NCBI GenBank assembly: GCA_963734725.1
Contig: CAVTIX010000008.1
Location: 248,001-312,000, forward strand
Origin: DASXKD01 sp963734725
Lineage (GTDB): Bacteria; Actinomycetota; Actinomycetes; Streptosporangiales; Streptosporangiaceae
DNA length: 64,000 bases
Direction of reading: 5' to 3'
Shown piece by piece: positions 57,861 to 64,000 of the stretch. Within the stretch, counting starts at the first letter, position 1. Each line of letters starts with the position of its first letter. The notes beneath the pieces were generated by a model that worked only from the letters and a program-made list of their open reading frames with translations, made no database searches and had not been told where the DNA came from. The translations under genes and the position numbers were made by a program.

Positions 57861-59816
57861 GTGCCAGCCACCGCCATGACCCCTGGCCTCTCACCTCCGG
57901 AAGCGGAGATACCCGACGACTTTGTCCTGGACTGGCCCCAGCTAGAGGACGCCGAGGTACCCGAAGGCCTGGCCCTGGACTGGCCCGATCTGGAGGACGC
58001 GGAGCTCGCCGACTGGGCGCCAGCGGACCCGGGACTCCCCGAGGCGGGTGTCCGGGAGGTGTTGAAGGCCGGGCGATGGGACCGGACGCGCGGCGACGGC
58101 GGCGGGTTCGCTGCCGGAGGGGTGGCCGACCACCTGCCCCCGGGATCCGTGCTGGCCGGTTTCGCCGGGGACGCCTGGGCGGCTGGGCTAGGCCGTCTCA
58201 GCGACGATGAGCTCATCGGGGTGATGCGCGCCGCGCGGCGGCTCACATCCTGGGCCGCCGCCATGGAACTGGCGGCCATCGGAGACTTGTGGCGCCGCCG
58301 CGTGGCCGAGGAGCAGGCCGGGGATACCGATGCCGCCTGCCACGCCGACGACGAGATCGCGGCCGCGCTGACGTTGACGGGGCGGGCAGCGGACCGGGTG
58401 CTTGATCTTGCCATCGCCCTGCGCCGTCTGCCGCTGACCAGCCAGACGCTCGCCGCCGGGGACATCGACCTGTCCCGGGCCATGGTGATCGCCGACGAGG
58501 TCACCGGGCTCGATGACGAGCACGCGACTGCGGTTGAGCATGCCGTCGCCGCATCGGCGCCGGGCCAGACCACCGGGCAACTGCGCGCCGCCACCCGCCG
58601 CGCGGTGCTGGCCGCCGATCCCAGCGCCGCCCGGCAGCGCAAGGAGCGCGCCCAGCAGGATGCCCGGGTCGAGCGCTGGGACGAACATGCCGGGACCGCC
58701 GCCTTGGCGGGACGCGACCTTCCCCCCGCGTCGGTCCTGGCCGCCGACCAGAACCTCACCGCCCTGGCCAGGCAACTGAAGGCCGCCGGTGTCCCCGGCA
58801 CGATGGACACCCTGCGCGCCGAGACATTCCTCGCCCTGCTCTCCGGGACTCCTATCGGCGCCCTGCTGCCCGGTGGCCTCTCGATGCCACGCGGGCCCGC
58901 CAATGAGGATGGCGCCGCAGGACCGGCGATCCGCGGTGACTCCGCCACTGCGGCTTTCCCGGTTGCGTCGCCAGGCTTCGCCGGTGCTGCAGCGCCGACT
59001 GGTCTCCCCGGTGACTCCGCTGCTGCGGCTTTCCCGGTTGCGCTGCCCCGTGATTTGGAAAGACCCGCCTTCCTCCGTCCCGGCGGGACCGTGAGTCCCG
59101 GCGGGACCGTGAGTCCATCTTCAGATCCCCGCGGGGCCGTGAAGCCTCCCACCGGCCTCAGCGGAACCGTTGACCAGTCCCCCGGTCTCAGCGGCGCCGT
59201 CAATCTCACGATGCCGCTGGCCACGTGGCTCGGCTTGTCCGACGCGCCCGGCAACGCGAGCGGTTACGGGCCACTCGACGCGAGCGACTCCCGCGATCTG
59301 GCCCATGCCCTCGCCACCCGCGCTGGCAACCGATGGTGCCTCACGTTCACCGACGCCGGGGGCCGCCCGGTCGCCCACGGTTGCGCCCGGAACGGACCGC
59401 CGCACAATCGCCGCCATGATGACCGGCCGGACCCGCGAAGCCGAGCCGGACCCAGCTCCCGATCCCATGCCGACGGCACTGGTGACCGCTGGACCTTTAC
59501 CATCACGCTGCTTCCCGGCAATGCCTGCGATCACGCGTGGCAGACAGCGGGATACCAGCCGTCCCGTGCGCTCCGGCACCTGGTCGAGACCCGGCATGGC
59601 ACCTGCGTCTTCCCGGGGTGCAGGCACCCGGCCGCGCAGTGCGACAAGGATCACACCGTGCCCTATGATCAGGGCGGGAAGACTTGCCTGTGCAATCTCG
59701 CTCCGCTCTGCCGCCGCCATCACCGGGCCAAGCAGACACGCGGGTGGGCGCTGGAACAGGCCGGCGCCGGCGTCATGGTATGGACCACGCCGTCCGGGTG
59801 CCGCTACGCCATCTGA
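57861..59816 (+). CDS. DUF222-HNH endonuclease-signature protein (13E12-repeat family)
   Basis: A 651-residue member of the large actinobacterial DUF222/HNH family, present in many copies in such genomes and of unknown role. The DUF222 part runs from L-G-R-L-S-D-D-E-L-I-G-V-M-R-A to D-A-R-V-E-R-W. The centre (residues about 350-460) is a low-complexity segment of duplicated units (for example P-G-G-T-V-S twice and A-A-A-F-P-V-A repeats). The HNH domain has C-V-F-P-G-C-R-H-P-A, C-D-K-D-H-T-V-P-Y, and C-N-L-A-P-L-C-R-R-H-H. GTG start chosen because the AT-rich promoter (TAATATTATCG) lies about 60 bp before it. Confidence 0.87.
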   Translation: MPATAMTPGLSPPEAEIPDDFVLDWPQLEDAEVPEGLALDWPDLEDAELADWAPADPGLPEAGVREVLKAGRWDRTRGDGGGFAAGGVADHLPPGSVLAGFAGDAWAAGLGRLSDDELIGVMRAARRLTSWAAAMELAAIGDLWRRRVAEEQAGDTDAACHADDEIAAALTLTGRAADRVLDLAIALRRLPLTSQTLAAGDIDLSRAMVIADEVTGLDDEHATAVEHAVAASAPGQTTGQLRAATRRAVLAADPSAARQRKERAQQDARVERWDEHAGTAALAGRDLPPASVLAADQNLTALARQLKAAGVPGTMDTLRAETFLALLSGTPIGALLPGGLSMPRGPANEDGAAGPAIRGDSATAAFPVASPGFAGAAAPTGLPGDSAAAAFPVALPRDLERPAFLRPGGTVSPGGTVSPSSDPRGAVKPPTGLSGTVDQSPGLSGAVNLTMPLATWLGLSDAPGNASGYGPLDASDSRDLAHALATRAGNRWCLTFTDAGGRPVAHGCARNGPPHNRRHDDRPDPRSRAGPSSRSHADGTGDRWTFTITLLPGNACDHAWQTAGYQPSRALRHLVETRHGTCVFPGCRHPAAQCDKDHTVPYDQGGKTCLCNLAPLCRRHHRAKQTRGWALEQAGAGVMVWTTPSGCRYAI

Positions 59817-59881
59817 ATCACGGCCACCCGGGCTCAGAACAGCCGCCAGGGCGCAAGAGCCGCGCGTGCCCCCATCCGATT

Positions 59882-60022
59882 TCAGGGTTGACTGAGCGTC
59901 ACGTCGTCCAGGTACATCCAGGTGTCATCCGGCGGGTTCGATCCGTCTTGGTGCACGCTGAACCAGAGCACTACGTTCTGGCCGGCGTACGGGGTCATGT
60001 CGAAGCTGCCGGGCCAGGGTAG
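59882..60022 (-). pseudogene. C-terminal remnant of a secreted peptidase-like protein
   Basis: In a 375-bp gap between genes, the minus strand encodes P-W-P-G-S-F-D-M-T-P-Y-A-G-Q-N and V-V-L-W-F-S-V-H-Q-D-G-S, then D-T-W-M-Y-L-D-D-V-T-L-S before a TGA. This is the end of a jelly-roll domain often found at the C-terminus of bacterial secreted peptidases (sedolisin-like and others). The frame hits a stop at about 60050 and no other part of the gene is seen, so it is a fragment. The rest of the gap holds nothing recognisable. Confidence 0.6.
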
Positions 60023-60190
60023 GTCATGGAGTCCTTCTTGGCGGCGTCCTAATCATCCCTCGGATAGCGCTTCGACTCCCATCCCAAGCGAGAGCCATCC
60101 GCTGCCAAGACGCGTGAGATGGCCAGTCGGTGCACTTGGTGGCGGTTCAGGGCCGGGCGATAACGTGGCTCGAAACACCGGGAGGCGGAT

Positions 60191-60939
60191 ATGCAGCCAG
60201 TCGCGGTTGTCACCGGGGCGAGCAGCGGTATCGGCGCGGCCACCGCGGCGCAACTGGCGGGCGCCGGCTTCCACGTGATCCTGGCCGCCCGGCGGGCCGG
60301 CTGGACGAGGCGGCGGCCCGCGCCCGGGCGCAGGGCGGCTCGGCGCAGGCCCAGATCCTCGACGTCACCGACGTGGCGGCGGTGGGCGCGTTCGCGCAGT
60401 CCCTCGACCGGTGCGACGTGCTGGTCAACAACGCAGGCGGCGCGCTCGGCATGGAGTACGTGGCCGACGCGCACCTGGCCGACTGGCACACCATGTTCGA
60501 GGTCAACGTGATCGGCTCGCTCAACGTGACCAAGGCGCTGCTGCCCCGCCTGATCGCCAGCGGCGACGCCGCCATCGTGATGCTTACGTCCACCGCAGCG
60601 TTCATCAACTATGAGGGCGGCGCCGGTTACTCGGCCGCCAAGCACGCCCAGCACGCGATGACGGAAACGCTCCGGCTGGAACTGTGCGGCGAGCCGGTGC
60701 GGGTGATCGAGATCGCGCCGGGCATGGTCCGCACGGATGAGTTCGCGCTGAACCGGTTCCGCGGGGATGCCGACAAGGCCGCCAAGGTGTACCAGGGCGT
60801 ACGCGAGCCGCTGACCGCCGACGACATCGCCGAGGCGATCACCTGGGCGGTCACCCGCCCCGGCCACTTCAACGTGGACTTGATGGTGCTCCGCCCGCGC
60901 GCCCAGGCGGCGCAGCACAAGGTCTATCGGACGCCCTAG
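60191..60939 (+). pseudogene. Short-chain dehydrogenase/reductase, one frame break
   Basis: Classical SDR. The first frame gives V-A-V-V-T-G-A-S-S-G-I-G-A-A-T-A and H-V-I-L-A-A-R-R; near 60305 the frame moves to R-L-D-E-A-A-A-R-A, then V-L-V-N-N-A-G-G-A-L-G, catalytic Ser in L-T-S-T-A-A, Y-S-A-A-K and I-A-P-G-M-V-R-T-D. The single break is in a GGCGGGCCGG-type run. ATG at 60191 has GGGAGG seven bases upstream. Otherwise complete (about 249 residues). The 3' end overlaps nagA by four bases. Confidence 0.8.
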
Positions 60940-62090
60940 CACCGGTGACCGTAGACCTGCTCCCCGCCGATCCAGGTGGCCTGAGCCCGCAGGTCATCGC
61001 CAAGCCACGCCAGGTCGGCAGGCGCGCCGGGGGCCAGCCGCCCCAGGTCAGGCCGGCCGATCAGGTCCGCCGGGATCCGGGTCGCCGCGGCCACCGCCTC
61101 CGCCAGGCCCAGGCCCACGGCGACGGCGTTGGCCACGGCCAGGTCCATCCGCAGCGCGGAACCGGCCAGCGTCCCGTCCGGCCGCACCGGCGCGCCCCCG
61201 CCCGGCGGCAACTCCGTGGGCTGGCCGCCGAGCAGGTACCGCCCGGGCGGCATGCCCGCGGACGCGGCCGCGTCGGTGACCAGGCAGATCCGTCCCGGGG
61301 CGGCAGCGAAGGCGATCGCGCACGCGGCGGCCGAGACGTGGCGCAGGTCCACGATGAGCCCACTGGTCAGCCGGTGGTCGGTCAGCGCCTGGCCGACCAC
61401 GCCGGGTTCGCGGTGATGCAGCCCGCGCTGCGCGTTGAACAGGTGGGTAACCATCCGCGCGCCCGCGTCCGCCGCAGCGGCTACCTGGCCCGCGGTGGCG
61501 TCGCTGTGGCCGACGCTGACCATCACCCCCGCCGCGACCAGCGCCGCGACCGCGGCCAGCGCGCCGTCGGTCTCCGGGGCCAGCGTCATCAGCCGCAGCA
61601 CCCCGTGCCCGGCGTCCAGCAGTTCGGCGACCGCATCCGGTGACGGCGGCGCCATCCACTCCCGCCGGTGCGCGCCCGCCCGGGCCGGGGACAGGAAGGG
61701 CCCCTCCAGATGCACGCCGAGGACACGCGCGCCCGGCGTCGCCGCTCCAACTATTTTTTGAGCCGAACGCAACGCCGCAGCCAGCCTGGCTACCGGCGCG
61801 GTGATGAAGGTCGGGAGGAACGCCGTCGTGCCGGTTTCCGGCAACCGCCGTGCCACCAAGGCCCAGCCACCGGGGTCGCAGTCGCCGAGATCGACTCCGT
61901 AGTAGCCGTTGACCTGCAAGTCCACCAGGCCGGGGACGAGCACTCCGGCGCGCAGTTCCAGGTCGGGAGGCCCCGGCGGCACGCCCTCGCCCACCTCGGT
62001 GATGAGACCGCCGCTGACCGTGAGGTAGCCGGGTGCCAGGACGCCAGTTCCGGGCAGCCCGGCGATGAGGCGCTCTGCCGCTATGAGCAC
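60936..62090 (-). CDS. nagA: N-acetylglucosamine-6-phosphate deacetylase
   Basis: Amidohydrolase that deacetylates GlcNAc-6-phosphate in amino-sugar recycling and use. 384 residues. P-G-L-V-D-L-Q-V-N-G-Y-Y-G-V-D, then V-H-L-E-G-P-F-L (metal Glu), V-G-H-S-D-A-T-A (metal His), T-H-L-F-N-A-Q-R-G-L-H-H-R-E-P-G (metal His and substrate), and the catalytic Asp in L-V-T-D-A-A-A-S-A-G. The family usually has N-A-M-R-P/G; here Q replaces M. No nagB or PTS gene is near. Confidence 0.93.
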   Translation of the reverse strand: MLIAAERLIAGLPGTGVLAPGYLTVSGGLITEVGEGVPPGPPDLELRAGVLVPGLVDLQVNGYYGVDLGDCDPGGWALVARRLPETGTTAFLPTFITAPVARLAAALRSAQKIVGAATPGARVLGVHLEGPFLSPARAGAHRREWMAPPSPDAVAELLDAGHGVLRLMTLAPETDGALAAVAALVAAGVMVSVGHSDATAGQVAAAADAGARMVTHLFNAQRGLHHREPGVVGQALTDHRLTSGLIVDLRHVSAAACAIAFAAAPGRICLVTDAAASAGMPPGRYLLGGQPTELPPGGGAPVRPDGTLAGSALRMDLAVANAVAVGLGLAEAVAAATRIPADLIGRPDLGRLAPGAPADLAWLGDDLRAQATWIGGEQVYGHRC

Positions 62091-62183
62091 CAGGGCGGGT
62101 CCCGTAGATCTTCGCCGTCGCGAGCGGCCGCATGAAGGGGGATGGGGAGGCGGGCAGGGGATCGCAAGGCGGAGGAGGCGCCC

Positions 62184-62196
62184 ATAGCGGAGCTAT
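62184..62196. repeat. Short palindromic element ATAGC-GGA-GCTAT in a 180-bp gap
   Basis: The gap between nagA and ku holds a 5-bp inverted repeat followed by GAGCGACGACGACAACGCC, flanked on both sides by GGCGCCC. I recall similar ATAGCGGAGCTAT plus GACGACGACAACGC strings from other actinomycete genomes, which would make it an interspersed element. Only one copy is seen in this window. Confidence 0.35.
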
Positions 62197-62269
62197 GAGC
62201 GACGACGACAACGCCGCGAGGCGCCCGTCCGGTGGACGCGCAACAGGCTAGGGATCTGCGGGACATGCC

Positions 62270-63079
62270 CTAGGCGCTGCGCCGCGGTTTGCGCGCCTCA
62301 CCCAGGCTGGACTTGTCGCCAGTGGCGGCGAGGCTGGCCCGCAGCGCGTCCGCGAGGCTAGTCACCGGCTTCTCCGGCGGCGGTGGCGGCGCAGTCACCT
62401 CGTGTCCCTCGATCTTGGCCTCGACCAGCTCTTCCAGCGCATCCCGGTACTGGTCGGTGTACTGCGCCGCGTCGAAGTCCACCGTCATCGAGTCGATCAG
62501 GGACGCGGCCATCTTGAGTTCCTGCGACCGCACCTCGACGTCTTCCTCGAGGAACTCGAAATCCGCGACCCGGACCTCGTCGGGCCACATCAAGGTGACC
62601 ATCACGATCACCCCGTCGCGGGTGCGCAGCACGGCCAGCGATTCCCGGTTACGGAGCGCCACCTTGGCCACCGCCACCATGCCGGACCGCTCCAGCGCGT
62701 CCCGCAGCAGCGCATAGGCCCGCACCCCCTGAGGCTCGGGCTCGGTGTAGTAGCTGCGCTCCCACATGATCGGATCGACCTGGTCAACCGGGGAGAAGTG
62801 CAGCACCTCGATGCCGTGCGCGCTAGGCAACGGCAGTTCGGCGAGGTCCTCGTCGGTGAGCACCACCATCTCGCCGTTGGGCAGTTCGTACCCCTTGGCC
62901 ACGTCGGCGTAGGGGACCTCCTCGCCGTCGATCGAGCAGACCCGGCGGAACTTGATCCGTCCCCCGTCCTCCCGGTGGACCTGCCGGAAGGAGACGTCCC
63001 TGTGCTCGGTCGCGGCATAGAGCCGGATCGGAATCATGACGAGGCCGAACGAAATCTCGCCTCTCCACATGGCGCGCAT
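62270..63079 (-). CDS. ku: Ku protein, non-homologous end joining
   Basis: Homodimeric DNA-end binder that recruits ligase D in bacterial double-strand break repair. 269 residues: M-W-R-G-E-I-S-F-G-L-V-M-I-P-I-R at the start, F-R-Q-V-H-R-E-D-G-G-R-I-K-F-R-R-V-C, V-P-Y-A-D-V-A-K-G-Y-E, and a basic C-terminal tail with P-P-P-P-P-E-K-P then K-P-R-R-S. The core matches the Ku78 beta-barrel throughout. No ligD is in the window. Confidence 0.95.
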   Translation of the reverse strand: MRAMWRGEISFGLVMIPIRLYAATEHRDVSFRQVHREDGGRIKFRRVCSIDGEEVPYADVAKGYELPNGEMVVLTDEDLAELPLPSAHGIEVLHFSPVDQVDPIMWERSYYTEPEPQGVRAYALLRDALERSGMVAVAKVALRNRESLAVLRTRDGVIVMVTLMWPDEVRVADFEFLEEDVEVRSQELKMAASLIDSMTVDFDAAQYTDQYRDALEELVEAKIEGHEVTAPPPPPEKPVTSLADALRASLAATGDKSSLGEARKPRRSA

Positions 63080-63224
63080 ATATGTCCCAATACCCTATCT
63101 AGCTGCACTCAAGGCTCTGTCATCAGTCTATGAGCGAGTCATGACCGTCCCTGGACGGCGCGTCAACGCGACAGGCGAGAGAATAACGAGCAGAGTCCAA
63201 CCGGACACGCAAAGGGGATCACCG

Positions 63225-63413
63225 ATGAGCGAGAGCGATCTGGGGCCGCCAGCGCCCGATCTCGCGGAGCAGGAGCGTGAGGTGACCGGCGAGGCAGACG
63301 AGGAACAGGACCCCCTGCCGTCCGAGCCCGTCCACCTGCCCTTGGACGTGAACGAGGCCGATGCAATGGAGCAGTATCGGGAAGTGGAGCTCGATGAGGA
63401 CGACTACCGGTGA
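63225..63413 (+). CDS. Small acidic protein of unknown function
   Basis: A 62-residue, very acidic protein ending E-L-D-E-D-D-Y-R, without a membrane segment. AAAGGGG is placed nine bases before the ATG. Its likely partner is the TetR gene that follows 31 bp later on the same strand. The D-V-N-E-A-D-A-x-E-Q-x-R-E-V pattern looks conserved in actinomycetes, but no function can be read from it. Confidence 0.6.
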   Translation: MSESDLGPPAPDLAEQEREVTGEADEEQDPLPSEPVHLPLDVNEADAMEQYREVELDEDDYR

Positions 63414-63444
63414 AGGGAAGGCAGAGGACTAATTGGAGATACAG

Positions 63445-64000
63445 GTGACAACCCCCCAGACCCGCCCCGCCGGGAACAGGCTGCCGAAGCCCGCCAGGCG
63501 CAGGCAACTGCTCGCCGCCGCGCAGGAGGTCTTCGTGGCGCAGGGATATCACGCTGCCGCGATGGACGACATCGCCGAGCGGGCCGGGGTGAGCAAGCCG
63601 GTGCTCTACCAGCATTTCCCCGGGAAGCTGGAGCTGTACCTGGCGCTGCTCGACGAGAGCGTCAACGCCCTCGCCGCAACCGTGCGCGCGGCGCTGGAGT
63701 CCACGACTGACAACAAGCAGCGGGTGACCGCCACGTTCACCGCCTTCTTCGACTTTGTCGGCAGCACCGGCCAGGCGTTCCGCCTGGTGTTCGAGTCAGA
63801 CTTGCGCAACGAGCCCGCGGTGCGGGCCCGGCTGGACGAATCGAGCCGCGACTGCGCCGAAATGATCAGTGAGATCATCTCCGAGGACGCCGGTATCGGG
63901 GACGAGGAGGCGTACCTGCTCGGCATGGGCCTGGTTGGCATGGCCCAGGTCAGCGCCACCTATTGGCTCGGCACGGACCGGGCGATCCCGAAGGATGCCG
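63445..64000 (+). CDS. TetR-family regulator (cut by the window end)
   Basis: The open frame runs from GTG at 63445 through the window edge, 185 codons. The DNA-binding domain is L-P-K-P-A-R-R-R-Q-L-L-A-A-A-Q-E-V-F, then M-D-D-I-A-E-R-A-G-V-S-K-P-V-L-Y-Q-H-F-P-G-K-L-E-L-Y. The ligand domain starts with L-L-D-E-S-V-N-A-L. GGAG lies six bases upstream of the GTG, and the small acidic protein gene directly precedes it. Targets unknown. Confidence 0.85.
   Translation, partial: MTTPQTRPAGNRLPKPARRRQLLAAAQEVFVAQGYHAAAMDDIAERAGVSKPVLYQHFPGKLELYLALLDESVNALAATVRAALESTTDNKQRVTATFTAFFDFVGSTGQAFRLVFESDLRNEPAVRARLDESSRDCAEMISEIISEDAGIGDEEAYLLGMGLVGMAQVSATYWLGTDRAIPKDA

Overview
The window is GC-rich, densely coded DNA from an actinomycete (class Actinomycetes; the order cannot be fixed from this sequence alone). 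The evidence is the codon bias, the GTG starts, a mycofactocin glycosyltransferase, the prfB-ftsE-ftsX-smpB-ssrA block, the 180-kDa class NAD-glutamate dehydrogenase, Ku, a DUF222/HNH protein and DUF5995/DUF6912 proteins. There are no tRNA or rRNA genes and no CRISPR array.

Left part (1-8.1 kb): the end of a mycofactocin locus (a partial SDR, then mftF) and, further right, the NDMA-dependent alcohol dehydrogenase that such loci serve. Between them lies a compositionally different ABC exporter: an FtsX-type permease with two frame breaks, and a double ATPase carrying an AbrB-like module between its two ABC domains.

Middle-left (8.2-28.9 kb): a catabolic region for an organic amine or amino-acid-like substrate. 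It holds a class III aminotransferase, a complete PotD/B/C/A-type ABC importer, FAD oxidoreductases of two families, an NDP-forming acyl-CoA synthetase, an acyl-CoA dehydrogenase, a Rieske oxygenase, a cupin and an S9 peptidase. Copies of one inverted repeat (GACTG-N6-CAGTC) sit in the promoter gaps of these genes, including that of a TetR gene, so the region looks like one regulon of that TetR. The substrate is not identified; a polyamine or quaternary/N-methylated amine fits the gene content.

29-33 kb: a truncated GDT1-type gene, ArsR plus MFS exporter with an operator over the exporter start, and a DMT transporter. 32.9-41.2 kb, all on the minus strand except one small gene: prfB, ftsE, ftsX, smpB, a penicillin-binding protein that has lost its catalytic motifs, an IS607-type transposon (serine recombinase plus TnpB), and ssrA (tmRNA) directly downstream of the transposon. 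RF2 has S-K-Y where the stop-codon-reading tripeptide S-P-F is expected.

41-51.6 kb: a minus-strand amino-acid/ketone catabolic run (pruA, a HAD-like protein, acetoacetyl-CoA synthetase, tryptophan 2,3-dioxygenase, NAD-glutamate dehydrogenase). 51.6-57.7 kb: a frameshifted MFS drug exporter with its PadR regulator, an MmyB-type XRE regulator with twin operators, Vsr, and a peptide deformylase-HAD fusion. 57.8-64 kb: a DUF222/HNH protein, a frameshifted SDR, nagA, ku, a small acidic protein and the start of a TetR gene.

Two window-wide patterns stand out. Several genes have their last codons, including the stop, duplicated in tandem just downstream. Six frame breaks occur in otherwise well-conserved genes, which may be assembly errors or real decay.
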